From: Selaginella moellendorffii
Taxonomy: Eukaryota > Streptophyta > Lycopodiopsida > Selaginellales > Selaginellaceae
NCBI RefSeq assembly: GCF_000143415.4
Contig: NW_003314300.1
Span: forward strand, 1,672,604 to 1,708,524
Direction of reading: 5' to 3'
Length of the DNA: 35,921 bases
The first letter of the stretch is position 1. Each line of letters starts with the position of its first letter. The translations under genes were made by a program, and so were the position numbers. Under the pieces are notes generated by a model, which was not told the DNA's origin, ran no database searches, and was given only the letters and a program-made list of their open reading frames with translations. Shown in pieces: positions 1 to 10,370 of this stretch.

Positions 1-30
1 TCACTGCAGAAGTCTATGCTGCTATATATT

Positions 31-368
31 AAATAAATTGCTACGCATTGCATATAGTACACTTGGTTTGCTTAATACTAGTGTTATTATTACTTATTAA
101 TCCAATTGATCAAATAAAGTTTATAATTATAAGCATGTTTGTAATTCATATATACAAGATTAATTTTATTGCATATCAACCATTAGATGGTAGAATTAAA
201 AAGAATATACTAGAAAAGGTTTAAGAAAATTTATAAATTATAAATACAAAATTAATCTAAATGAATAACAACCGTTAGATGGTAGAATATCCTAGAATAT
301 CCAAGCATATTCTAGGTATATCCAATACCATCCCAGTCCCCCTATAGGTTTGCTTAAGCAAACCAAAA
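31..368. other. AT-rich insertion present in one duplicate only
   Basis: The flanking sequence (1-30 and from about 369 on) matches 27611 onward almost base for base, but there the ~338 bp between are absent. The block is AT-rich and contains two copies of an imperfect motif around TTAGATGGTAGAAT (near 183 and 272). It ends in a perfect 18-bp palindrome GGTTTGCTTAAGCAAACC at 347-364, whose left half recurs near 66. No coding sequence is seen. It could be a small non-autonomous transposon or a deletion in the other copy; no clear target duplication was found. Confidence 0.55.
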
Positions 369-474
369 AAACCCACTCTCTGAATACTTGCATTATCTGT
401 GGCAGCACATGAATTCTAGTTTCAACCAGCCCAAAGTTCTCTTGATCACTTTAATATTACACATTTAATTGGAA

Positions 475-1423
475 GCATTTGCTACTCTCCCACTGTTTCT
501 TTTGTTCATCAAAACTCGTCCTAACATTTCCCCCACTAACACCACAACAACAATAGAGTCCATGACACACACCATCCTATTTCCCCACCTCCAGTCTGGA
601 TATAATGTCTACACATAAAAGTGATAGGTATGCAACCTGGCACACAAAGAGAACCTATAGGATATGTACCAATTACTTCACATATAACGTTGTCATCTTC
701 CCTCTGACAGTCGGCAAATCCATGATTTGGACAAAAACCATCTTTTCCAACTAATAAAACAGGGTGTTTCTATGAACCATCTCATTACAGCTGATGTTCC
801 TGCACAAGAATGTGCTATTGCAGAAAAAACTTGCCAAATAATAAACCAGGAGCGATTTGAGACATATGTGCTGGCTAATGCACTAGCTGCTCCAATAAAA
901 ATACTAACCAAGCACCTGTAGTGGAAGAGAGTAGCGATTCCAATAATAACTGTAAAATCAGTTTAGCAATAGTATTTTACACAACTGTTCTAATATTACC
1001 TCCAATAATATAGCCACCTGAAGAATAGAAGTTGCCCTGAGGGAGCAGGAAAACAGATAGTTTCCTTGGGAAAAGCTGGGAACCCCAGTAATCCCAGGGA
1101 AGAGAAAAGGTAAAAAAAGAAGTTCTGGAAGACAAGCACAGCAAAAACCACACCCTACTGATAAAAATGACAAGTGAAGCAAACAAGTTGCCAATATCTT
1201 ATGGCAGAGTATTTTGGCCCAATTTTTGCATAGAATATGATGTAAAACCCCTTAGTGCATTGCAGTCTCTTTGACAATAAAGAACACCATTTGGGCAATT
1301 CCACTTTGGAGGATAAAATGTGATATAGATGGTGAAAACATAAAAACTAATTGCCCAAGTCATAATAATTGAAACAGGTAAGAAGAACCACCACAATGGA
1401 ACACTCCTACTAGTAATCTCCAT
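475..1423 (-). pseudogene. Broken copy of membrane protein family M
   Basis: This is a minus-strand copy of the two-exon gene that is intact at 27742-28598. Exon 1 starts with the same MEIT and tryptophan-rich first membrane segment, but two deletions relative to the intact copy (7 bp near 1228 and 15 bp near 1250) shift the frame after the CxxxxxxxCxxxC loop. Exon 2 carries a one-base insertion near 731 and a one-base deletion near 612. About 140 bp of foreign sequence (1016-1155) splits the end of exon 1. The gene cannot make the family protein. Because the intact copy is so similar and lies in a matching context, this looks like a recently decayed duplicate. Confidence 0.8.
1016..1155. other. 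~140-bp insertion in exon 1 of the broken M copy
   Basis: In the intact copies (20100 and 28305 regions) the sequence reads straight through this point. Here about 140 bp of unrelated, purine-rich sequence is inserted just before the exon 1 splice donor. No terminal repeats or coding potential are visible. Confidence 0.6.
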
Positions 1424-1455
1424 ACAATCTATCAAGCCCTAATATGTAATCCTAT

Positions 1456-2545
1456 AAATTGACAAATATACTAAATTTCACAAAATAAAGATTTTGTAAA
1501 GCTAAGGTTTGGGAAGCTGAGGGGACTTCAATGCAAGTCATGCAGATTGAACTGGAGAATGATGTACTCTTGTTTTGGAAATCCTTTTTTACCATCATTG
1601 CTATTGGGGTCTATTTTTTTATCTTCTTGGTTGCTTTCTTTTCTTTACTGTGAATTTTTTGTATCTTCTTCTAATAGTTACGTGATTGGATTCTTGCAAG
1701 CCCTTGCAGCATTGCTTGAGATATGTAAACTTTTAAGTTCAAGTATTTCTTGGCTTCCAACCTTTAAGTTTTTATTTTAGTTATTTGCATGCCGATTTCT
1801 TTGATCAGATTGAAAGGGTATTGATGTTTGATGGGTAACATATTATACTTGTCAATATAAGAACTAGTGTGACATAGTAGTACTTTTGGCATTGATTTCC
1901 TATTCGCAACTCTATTATGAGGTATTTCCTCCTTTCTTCCTCAATTGTTATGCTATATATTGTTTCAAATCACAAAAACAGTTTTGATGATACCAAAATG
2001 GCTTTCCTGGTGGCAACATGTAAAACGAGCAACTGCAGAATTCTTGTATGAAGTAGAGTTTTTCAGCGCGTTCAGACAACTTAATCTTGTTTTGGCAGTT
2101 GAGCTTGACTTGAAATCTTTCTAAAGTCAAGAGCTGGATAGATTTGAGGCGATAGCTCTGGCGACCAGGAACAATCGTGGATGAGGATTTAGTAATGAAA
2201 AGAAATCACGATCATGAAGTCAAAAGACTTCATTAATTAAGTACTTTATCTTCATCCACAATACTAAATTGCTCCTCAAACTTTTGCATAAAGAAAAATC
2301 AATTAACAGAGAAGAAAGATTAAGAGATGCTTACCATCTACCTCTGAGTTCTCCAGGTTATTGGGTAAAAATAAAATTCCCTAGGATGCATTTAGCAAAC
2401 GTTATAAGAGTTTTTAGCTTACTTGTGGGATGGTCCATCAAAATGTTGAGTTCCTGTAAGTTCTGTGGGACGATTTCCCGTTTAACGTTGAAGCTGATTG
2501 AGCTTGCTAATTTTCTAGATTAGTTTCTTTTCTAACAGGCTGAGA
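1456..2545. other. Unassigned region between duplicated blocks
   Basis: This ~1.1 kb separates the M copy from the Q fragment. In the duplicate near 28620-28650 the two lie within about 40 bp of each other. I see only short hydrophobic open frames (for example plus strand 1547-1780) with no recognisable motif and no homologue elsewhere in the window. Around 2410-2525 a weakly leucine-rich open frame is present but too short to call. Confidence 0.4.
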
Positions 2546-3185
2546 GCTATTCGCTTTGAACCGAAAGTTACACTCGGACAGTCTCATGGATTCACCTCGA
2601 GTTTATTGTGTTCCATGAGGCACTTGTCAGTACGAGGTAAAAGAAGTCAATGGTGCTGGAATCAATGTGAGCAAGCCAGGTATTGCTTTGTACTTCCTCA
2701 AAGAGTAAAGGCATAAACGTTTTGGCTTCTTTCTGCAGTCACTCATACAACACAGATTTCCTGAAGTAGCTGGTCTCCAAGACGTGATGGTACTTTAAAG
2801 AGAACTTTTCTTTTCTGTACGTAGAGATTGTGGATGCTTTGTTAGAGGTGCTTATTTAAGTGCAAGCCATCTTTTGCAGGTCACTGGTTGATGCTATCAG
2901 GAAATGCTAGAGGATGGATGCATCCTCCAGTCAGCATTTGATGGATGTTAGTGCAGGTAAAAGAATTATTGCTAGAAACTCTTACAACTTTCTTGTTGCT
3001 TTTTGAATTTCCAGACACTGGACATCTGCATTTGCTGGATACGATTGCTTTGAGAATTACTTGCGAGTGGAGACATGTTAGTTGTTCTCTTATTCTTGTT
3101 TGTCTTGCTAGCTCTCAGCTCAGACTTGCCTAAGAGCATTGGCATACATGGAGTCAGAAAAACATCAAAGACTTGACAAGCCTCA
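2546..3185 (+). pseudogene. Fragment of gene Q (duplicate of the 35349-35921 locus)
   Basis: The sequence parallels the minus strand of 35349-35921. It has the exon beginning THT..TDFPEATGLQD in degraded form near 2745-2790, the intron boundary ending in CCAG near 3013, and a last exon reading DTIALRITCEWRHVS (3038-3085) against DTIALTITCESRHVS in gene Q. The exon that encodes NAPRTWGLAGWAPSIKDGT in gene Q is mostly gone, so the fragment is not a working gene. A second, shorter version is at 28650-29083. Its neighbour at 3400-3520 is the 3' end of gene P on the opposite strand, reproducing the convergent P-Q arrangement at the right end of the window in inverted orientation. Confidence 0.75.
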
Positions 3186-3399
3186 TGGACGAGCCTTTGA
3201 TGCCAAGACTGTAGGACAAAATGCTTGATGCAGTTGGATATCTATTAGTGCAGAAAGCTCCATTCTACTTCGGAATTGCTCGCAGCCATGGCATTGAAGA
3301 CACCTCCTTGCATAGACAAACAACTAGAGACAAAAAGATTGTTTGTTTGCATTTAGCAAGAAAACACATACAAGAAGAGCTGCTTTCTATCTTCTGCTT

Positions 3400-3520
3400 C
3401 TTGCGAATGAAGGATAGGATGAAGAAAGCTACATTTGCAAATGCAGTAGTAACGGCTCCTGTGACATGGGCATAATCTGTTTCCCAATGGGAGAAAACTC
3501 CCCAAAACAAAGCTGAAACA
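3400..3520 (-). pseudogene. 3'-end fragment of membrane protein gene P
   Basis: On the minus strand the frame reads FWGVFSHWETDYAH, then a degenerate AFAN..FF stretch. This matches the last ~35 residues of the intact protein P at 33752-35161 (FWGVFSHWEKDYAH, then MFANTVFFY). The rest of P is absent. Sequence similarity continues through the P-Q intergenic part (about 3210-3400), confirming a single duplicated block, inverted relative to 35050-35921. Confidence 0.75.
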
Positions 3521-3525
3521 GTGAG

Positions 3526-4754
3526 GGAAAATTAAGGGAAAGGTATAAAGTATTGTCATATAAACTCTTATTACCTAAACTCTATAAAAAAACCTTTGTA
3601 AAAGTGTTATCCCATAAACCCCATAACAATGTCTCTTTACAAAGACCCTGTTAAACTCCATTGGAAAAATAATCATTCTATCCAAAATTATATTGTAAAC
3701 TACTCAACACTTGCTAAATAGAGGCAAATACTCTAATATGTACTTTAGCTTATGTACAAATTGTGTGTTATGCTTGGTATTTCTAAGTTTTATAGACTAA
3801 TTCAAATGCAGGTAAGATTCCAAGGGAATGGAGGTCTTTTTGGTGCAAAAATACATAGAAATCCTCCAAAAAACCTTGATTTCCGTGTATACTATGTTCT
3901 TTTTATCAAAACAACAATAATGACTAGAGCTCTCACGACATCCACCACATATCACATAGGCATTAATTTTGAGAAGATCATGACTGATATATCTACCTCA
4001 ACTCTATAGTATATTAGCTCATTTTTCCAAACTTATCAAACATATATCTAAAAAATTCATTATAGATATTTTAGTGGTAGAGATAGGTGTTTATCAGGTA
4101 AAAATGGCTGCATGCTGAAGAGGTGAGGGTGTTTTCTAAGCTTGTGGTGATGGTAGTGACAACCTTAGAGTTGAGCATGCTCCATCACTTTATGATAGGA
4201 ATGAAATTCCTTGGTGTTGAGTAGTGGGCTACTATCCAAGTCTTTTATTATCAGTATAGCTAAACACTGAGACTGGCATATGAAAAGCCACAGCTTCAAG
4301 AGAAGCTATCAACCAGACTTTAAGTTATGATAATCATCTTTAGCCTCTAGGCTCGAGGAGCAAGTCATGGGAAGGTAATACGTATATATTGGATGGTCTT
4401 CTTGTATATCATAAATATTAGTTTTATTCCATTTATAGTTTTTTATTCTATTTTTAAGAAAAAACCATATAATTTGAAAAAATAAAACTAGGTGAATATA
4501 GTTTTTCAACCATGCATATAGTTTGTATATGCGTGTTCTAACATAATTTTCTCAAAGCACAGTTATGAAATTTAGTTATCTATTTATGATTTTGTAAAGT
4601 TTATTATGTAACTAGAATAGTTAAAATATAATTATCTCAATAATTATTCTGAAAATAGAATATAATATAGTTTTCAATATAGATAATTTTTTGTGTATTA
4701 TATAATATATACATACATATATTTAATATATAAAACTGGAATATAATAAGAGAA
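3526..4754. other. AT-rich intergenic region
   Basis: No gene is supported. The sequence is AT-rich, with only short unsupported open frames (for example 3752-4009 plus and 4309-4509 minus). The right edge borders the 3' LTR of the Gypsy element that starts at 4755. Confidence 0.6.
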
Positions 4755-4909
4755 TGTGAGTGCATGGGATATAGAAAGAGAATACAGAAAATGTACATAT
4801 AATTAGCCCAAAAACCCTAATTTATATATAAGAGTGAATGGTCCAAATTGAAACCAATTCGATGGCTACAAAAATTCTACTACGCTAATATTAGTATACA
4901 GCATCATAG

Positions 4910-5502
4910 TGTAAGCTCCTGAGTTTGGACTTCCCGAGAGGTCACCCAGCTTAGTACTATTCAAACCCAAGGACACTTAACTCCAAATATCCCAAGACCC
5001 TTAACCCATTGGAAAAGGGGGTGCACTCTTGTTCATGGGCCCTTTCCCTCTATATTTGAACCCCATGAATTGTCTCTCAAGTCATTCCCTTTGGTTGCTT
5101 ACAATCCACCATGCTTCCCTACAAGTTCACGCCCTCGTGAACGGAAGCTGAGAGCTGCAGCTCTCCCGAGAGCCCTGCTCTCTTGACACCCTACCCCTCG
5201 GGTCGAGCCCAGCGGGAGCAAACTGGACCAGCCAGATGTCAATCAACATGTGGTGTGATTCCCCTAGCCAACCAACAGAGTCGGACCTGAGACCGCTCTA
5301 ATACCAAATGTAAGCTCCTGAGTTTGGACTTCCCGGGAGGTCACCCAGCCCAATACTATTCAAACCCAAGGACGCTTAACTCCAAATATCCCAAGACCCT
5401 TAACCGATTGGAAAAAGGGGTGCACTCTTGTTCATGGGCCCTTTCCCTCTATATTTGAACCCCATGGATCGTCTCTCAAGTCGTTCCCTTTGGTTGCTTA
5501 TA
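4910..5502 (-). mobile_element. Cassandra-like TRIM (copy 1) with 5S-like LTRs
   Basis: This is a 593-bp element on the minus strand with two 194-bp LTRs (4910-5103 and 5309-5502) that differ at about 11 positions by eye. It is flanked by a perfect CATAG target duplication (4905-4909 and 5503-5507). Next to the 5' LTR the minus strand reads TTTGGTATTAGAGC (about 5295-5308), a good match to a tRNA-Met primer-binding site. No protein is encoded in the ~205-bp interior. Each LTR contains a stretch matching the promoter half of plant 5S rRNA genes (minus strand, 5328-5382 and 4929-4983). This combination is the hallmark of Cassandra TRIMs. The element sits inside the 3' LTR of Gypsy-1, so it is younger than that insertion. 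Confidence 0.88.
5328..5382 (-). promoter_or_regulatory. 5S-like internal pol III promoter in TRIM copy 1
   Basis: Read on the minus strand, the LTR carries GTTAAGCGTCCTTGG (5S A-box-like), then a GTAT/GTACT..GG intermediate element and GGGTGACCTCCCGGGAAG (5S C-box-like; plant 5S has GGGTGACCTCCTGGGAAG). Order and spacing match plant 5S genes. Whether it is transcribed cannot be judged from sequence. Confidence 0.8.
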
Positions 5503-5559
5503 CATAGGCCTACACTTGGACCTCACATCATCCCCTCCTCTCGGAATAATGGAAAACCA

Positions 5560-6854
5560 TCAAGGTTCTCTTGTAGATGGATCGGGATCTAGAGGAACAT
5601 CAGGAGGAGGCATTGGCGGATCTGTAGGTGGTATTAGTTGTTCTTGATCTCTTTGTATAAAGCGTTTCAACTGCTGCATATGCACAATTTCTGGAGGATC
5701 AGCCTGCTGGATGTCATGCCAAACCTCATAAACTTGCAGTCCAACTTGCCGCAACACTTGATATGGACCTTTCCATTGAGCAAGGAGCCCTTTAGATAAA
5801 CCACGTACCGTAAGATGGGGAAAATGACACCAAGTCATCCACTTTGTACTCCGTAGGTGGATGATGATGGGAGTTGTAGTGCCGTTGTTGTCCCACTTGT
5901 ACGTGGCCTAAGTGTTCGGCAGACTCTACTTGGATAAGTGGAAGAATGCTCATCAAATATTGATCCCATGACCTAACATCGGCAGCTCGTGGCAATCACA
6001 AAGGTAAACCTAACTCTGTTGATAATATTGGATTATGACCATATAAAAGTTTATATGGTGAAGCACCAATAGAACTCTGCACCCCTGTAACATATATATA
6101 CCAAAGAAACGGCAGATAACCATCCTAAACCGAATGCTGAAAGTTCAGTACTTTGTGATCATTCCTTTGAATGTCGAAACAAGCTATTCTACCAAACCGT
6201 TTGACTATGGATGATAAGCACTCATAAAAGTGTGGCATATTCCCAACAGAGATGTCAAAACATGAAATTCTTTAGTTATAAATGTAGGACCATTATTCGA
6301 AAGAATTTGCTCTAGATAAAAATATTAGAACACCACTCGATTGAGGAAGAAGTATTCAATAGCAATTGCAGAGGCATTAACAAAAGCACCAACTTCCACC
6401 TAATGAGTCAAATAGTCAGAAGCAATAATAACATATTTATTGCCAATAGTCAATTAAAGAAAAGGTCCCATAAGATCAAATGCTACCAACTAAAATGGAC
6501 AAGAAATTACAATTAACTCCAACTGTCCTTCTGCAGCATGAGGGGGAATATTAAGAGTTTGGCATCAAACGCAGTTACGTATATAGTGAATAACATCATG
6601 TCACATCTCTGGTCAATAGAAAGACTTGTGCAACTTCTCGGTCACAAGACAATGTCCTATATGCCCGCCTAGAATAGGAGAATCATGGTAGGCATAGAGA
6701 AACCATGGAATAAAGATGGAAAGCATCACCAACCGTAAAGGATCATTAGGATATGTCCCCACAAAATAAAGAAGGTTGTCTTCAAGGTGATATTGAGAAT
6801 GTAAATGCCGAAATGGCAAGTCATCAACAAGTGATGCAGGACTTTCAAACCCAT
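5560..6854 (-). pseudogene. Integrase remains of Gypsy-1
   Basis: On the minus strand, 6613-6854 encodes the N-terminal part, with an HLHSQYH..GHIGHCLVTEKL-like zinc-binding region. 5560-5995 encodes the C-terminal part, with KGPYQVLRQVG (GPY/F-type module) and a final IVHMQQLKRF. The catalytic core between (about 6000-6600) is full of stops and shifts. The 5' side of the coding sequence is cut at 6855 by the second TRIM; the frame resumes beyond it at 7457. The enzyme would have joined element DNA into the host genome; this copy cannot. Confidence 0.7.
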
Positions 6855-7451
6855 TGTAAGCAACCAAAGGGAATGACTCGAGAGACGGTCCATAGGATTC
6901 AAATATAGAGGGAAAGGGCCCATGAATAAGAGTGCACCCCCTTTTCCAATCGGTTAAGGGTCTTGGGATATTTGGGGTTAAGCGTCCTTGGGTTTGAATA
7001 GTACTGGGTTGGGTGACCTCCCGGGAAGTCCAAACTCAGGAGTGTTTACATTTGGTATCAGAGGGGTCTCGGGTCCGACTCTGTTGGTTGGCTAAGGGAA
7101 TCGCACCACATGTTGATTGACATCTGGCTGGTCCAGTTTGCTCCTGCTGGGCTCGACCCGAGGGGTAGGGTGTCAAGAGAGCGGGGCTCTCAGGAGAGCT
7201 GCGGCTCTTAGCTTCCGTTCACGAGGGCGTGAACTTGCAGGGAAGCGTGGTGGATTGTAAGCAACCAAAGGGAACGACTCGAGAGACGGTCCATAGGGTT
7301 CAAATATAGAGGGAAAGGGCCCATGAATAAGAGTGCACCCCCTTTTCCAATCGGTTAAGAGTCTTGGGATATTTGGGGTTAAGCGTCCTTGGGTTTGAAT
7401 AGTACTGGGTTGGGTGACCTCCCTGGAAGTCCAAACTCAAGAGTGTTTACA
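6855..7451 (+). mobile_element. Cassandra-like TRIM (copy 2) with 5S-like LTRs
   Basis: This 597-bp element is on the plus strand, opposite to its Gypsy host. LTRs are 6855-7050 and 7256-7451 (196 bp each, about 5 differences by eye). A perfect CCCAT target duplication flanks it (6850-6854 and 7452-7456). TTTGGTATCAGAG at 7051-7063 directly follows the 5' LTR and matches the plant tRNA-Met primer-binding site. The interior encodes no protein. It holds an 18-bp perfect hairpin GTTCACGAGGGCGTGAAC (7217-7234), also present in copy 1 (5125-5142). The insertion splits the integrase frame of Gypsy-1; removing element plus one repeat rejoins the frame. Fewer LTR differences suggest a later insertion than copy 1. 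Confidence 0.92.
6977..7031 (+). promoter_or_regulatory. 5S-like internal pol III promoter in TRIM copy 2
   Basis: GTTAAGCGTCCTTGG (6977-6991) resembles the 5S A box, GTACTGGGTTGG (7001-7012) the intermediate element, and GGGTGACCTCCCGGGAAG (7011-7028) the C box. The 3' LTR repeats it at 7378-7432 with one change inside the C box (CCTGGAAG for CCGGGAAG). Confidence 0.82.
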
Positions 7452-7865
7452 CCCATCTCGAAGCCTTCGAATCCATGGCTCAAGCTTTTGAGCCTCGCAA
7501 ACCTCATCAAGAGAAGGTAGATCTTGCTTTGCACCTTGTAGACACTAAACATCAAGTACAGCAACCACCAATGGCACAGAATCCTTGTTTAGAAAATCTA
7601 CAGATGCTGGAAAAGCTGTAAATACAATAAACTTGTAAAAAATAAGAGAAGAGAGTGGAGAAGGAAGAGAATCTCGAGAAAGGCATCAACACATAGAACT
7701 CCCTGGGTGATGAACAACATCAAAATTATATATCTGAAGCTTCAAAGCACACCGAGCAGTACGACTAACTAGGTTCTTTCACTTCAATAATGAAGTAATA
7801 GCAGCATGATCACCTTCAAGTAACGTTCGAGAACCATGTAAATATGCATGAAATTTCTTGAAACC

Positions 7866-8204
7866 CTAAACTGCTGCTAAACACTTCTTCTTTATCGTGG
7901 AGTAGTTCACCTCTACTGGTTGTAATGTACGGTTTATATATGTAATGGGATGAAGCACACTCAGGCTCTCTTGCATTAACACACCTCCAAGACCAATATC
8001 AGAAGCATCCATACGCAAAATAAAAACTTGAGTGTAGTCAAGATATGCCAAAACTAGAGGAGTCATCAATAGCTTTTTGAGATCCACAAATGCCCGCTCA
8101 CAATCCGGAGATGAGATGAAAAATGATGTTGATGACTTCAACAACGCTTGCAATGGTGCAGTGCAATCAGAAAGATAATCCACAAAACAATTAAGATACT
8201 GCAT
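7866..8204 (-). pseudogene. RNase H remains of Gypsy-1
   Basis: The minus-strand frame carries the connection/RNase H start typical of Ty3/Gypsy polyproteins: FVDLKKLLMTPLVLAYLD, then FILRMDASDIGLGGVLMQ with the catalytic-type aspartate, and a later INRTLQPVEVNYSTIKKKCLA segment. It is one open stretch of about 112 codons. The rest of RNase H, up to the spacer near 7560, is broken. Confidence 0.75.
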
Positions 8205-8262
8205 TTTGCCTGGGAAGTATTACATATCATCCACAACTTCGGAGGAGGGAACTTTAGAATAG

Positions 8263-9000
8263 CTACAAGTTTGTTAAGATCAACTTGCAAACCTCACGAG
8301 AAATATGGTACCCAAGATAAGTTGTGTCCTTGGACCCAAACACACACTTCGACTGCTTCAATTTTAAACCAATGTCCCGTAGCTGATCCAACACTTTACA
8401 AATATCACGAATGTGCTCCTCCCATGTCCCCTTCGAGTGGATCAAGACATCATTAATGAAGTCAGCAGTCACCTCCGGTATATTGCAAAGAACCTTGTCC
8501 ATCATCCGTTGGAAAGTTGCTAGAGCATTGTTCAAACCAAACGGCATCATAAAAAATTCATACAAACCAAACAGTATATAAAAAGCAGTCTTAGGAATAT
8601 CTTCTTAGGCTATCGGTATTTGCCAGTACCCAGAAGCAAGATCTAGTTTGGTGAATTAACAACTTCGCCCCAGACAATCCAAGAAATCAATAGTGTGAAG
8701 AAGAGGGTACATATTCGGGATCATCACTTCGTTTAATGGACAATAGTTGATGCAGAAATGAATACTCTCATTAAGCTTATCACAAGATGAGGTTCACATG
8801 CTCAAGGACTCCGCAATTTGTGAATAACACCCTTCTTCAACATCTCCTTGATGTTTATAGGTAAAATCTTAATCTCTTTGGGTGACCAACAACGAACAAG
8901 AATCTTGATTGGATGAGCATCCTCGGTTGGAATCAAATGACATATGGCAATCTTGGCCCCAAACAATAGGTCAAATTCAAAGAGATCAGAATACTACTTC
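8263..9000 (-). pseudogene. Reverse transcriptase remains of Gypsy-1
   Basis: 8263-8565 (minus) encodes MPFGLNNALATFQRMMD, the RT palm segment, followed by FIND where active enzymes have YxDD: the first catalytic aspartate is replaced by asparagine (codon at 8453-8455). KCVFGSKDTTYLGYHIS follows, as in the RT thumb region. The N-terminal half (8590-9000) is recognisable in pieces, such as the segment before a P.LH...DFLD motif, but contains stops. The enzyme is dead twice over, by frame damage and active-site change. Confidence 0.78.
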
Positions 9001-9002
9001 AT

Positions 9003-10049
9003 GAGCCCGTCAACTGTTACAACACAAAGATTGTCAGAGGGATCGGAAAAGGGAAGAGCAGAATAAGATGGAAACATAGGAGGAAGTAATATGGAGACAA
9101 AAGTAAAGAAAATAGAGATAGAATTGGAGAGATAAAGAGGTATAGAAATAAAAGGAATGGATGAAATATTGAGATAAGGGGGAAAAGCTTTAAAGTCACA
9201 CTTGGAATAATTTGTACCAAGAATGAGGTCAAAAGCTTGACTTGGCACCACTCGCAATGACTAAAACCTAAGCTAAAGATTGCCCACACGCACAACTAAG
9301 TTTCAATCATCCCATGCACATGCATGCGTACAACCGTTGCCATAAAGAATGAAAACTAACTTCACCATATGATGCAAATGTAGATGGCAATGTGTGGTAA
9401 TAGGTCGAACATGAGAAGATAAACTTGAATATATATCAACCAACAGAAAGAGAATAATAGGACACCTCTTATTATAAAAATAAGTTTGGAAAGTAAACAT
9501 TGAATAAATTGGTGCCAAGTGAACCCCTTGATGATACTCCTGAAAGAAAAATGGAAGGGTCATTGACCTATTTGTGGAAGGTCCTTCTGTTACTTGCGTG
9601 ACTCTTTATTTCCCAAATGCATCTCGGTGTTCAAACAGTTCTGATATATTTGGCTCTACACGAAGCAAGAAGCTTCGGAAACGAACGCCAAATTGCATTA
9701 TTGACTCAGATGGCCCTTGAGAAAGACGATGCAATTGTTAGAAGGTATCATCATAATCGTCGGCATGTCTGAATGTGTGTTTGAATACGTCCGGGAGAAC
9801 ACTCCAATCCCCATGAGTGGCTACACTCAAACCATTGTACCACTATAACGCCATCCCTTGGAGACATGTGGGAAACTCACGCAAACATTGAGCATCATCC
9901 CAAAAATGATATGTGGCAATCACTATAAAATAATTAAACCAATGGTATACATCATCCCTAAGATTCCCATAAAAGAACTTTAGCCGAATGCGAGGATTGG
10001 CACCAAGAGTAAAAGGAGCTATACCATATGCCGTGAATGTCGCCATCAA
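9003..10049 (-). pseudogene. gag and protease remains of Gypsy-1
   Basis: 9843-10049 (minus) encodes a gag segment with LKFFYGNLRDDVYHWF, nearly the same as Gypsy-2 at 11130-11336. The following frame includes QFGVRFRSFLLR-like sequence near 9660-9700. A protease-like end (DLILGTNYS) lies near 9215-9245. Compared with Gypsy-2, about 380 bp between gag and the protease region are missing here. Confidence 0.65.
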
Positions 10050-10370
10050 CTAAGTTTGGTTATTCAATTGCAATCACATAGCATCAAACAATTGCACCAA
10101 TTGCTACTCCAAAGTCAGAGGAGGAGACTACTACTCTGCCATGAAAATGAATGAAAAGGAAAGAGTAAAAGAAGAAAAATGAGAAAAAAAAACTAGAAGG
10201 AAAGAGAGATTTAGATAATGGAAAAGCTAGATCTAAACCAAAATCTTGAAAAGAAAAAATAAAAGAAAGGAAATGGAAAAAGTTAGATCTAGACAATGCA
10301 AAAGCTAAATCTAAACCAAAATCCTAAATCTAAGCACTCCTCATAGAAAGGTGTCCCTCACTTCCACTAA

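Larger units (their letters stand above)
4755..5525 (-). repeat. 3' LTR of Gypsy-1, interrupted by a TRIM
   Basis: 4755-4909 and 5508-5525 together match the 5' LTR at 10371-10517 and the LTR at 10551-10724. The copy keeps an internal stretch (near 4765-4800) that is missing from the 5' LTR but present in Gypsy-2. Confidence 0.8.

Noticed and set aside
3752-4009. 85-codon plus-strand open frame
   Set aside because: AT-rich region, no motif, no duplicate, no splice evidence; chance frame is the simpler explanation.
4910-5502. Possible true 5S rRNA gene
   Set aside because: Only the promoter half is recognisable, and it sits inside matched LTRs with target duplications, so it is part of a TRIM and not an rRNA gene.
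9303-9563. Separate gene suggested by an 86-codon hydrophobic frame on the minus strand
   Set aside because: The same region is found in Gypsy-2 at about 12000-12260 in the same position between gag and RT, so it belongs to the element.
10084-10296. 70-codon minus-strand open frame before Gypsy-1 gag
   Set aside because: Phe/Ser-rich frame lying in the repetitive pyrimidine-rich leader of the element; not a gene.
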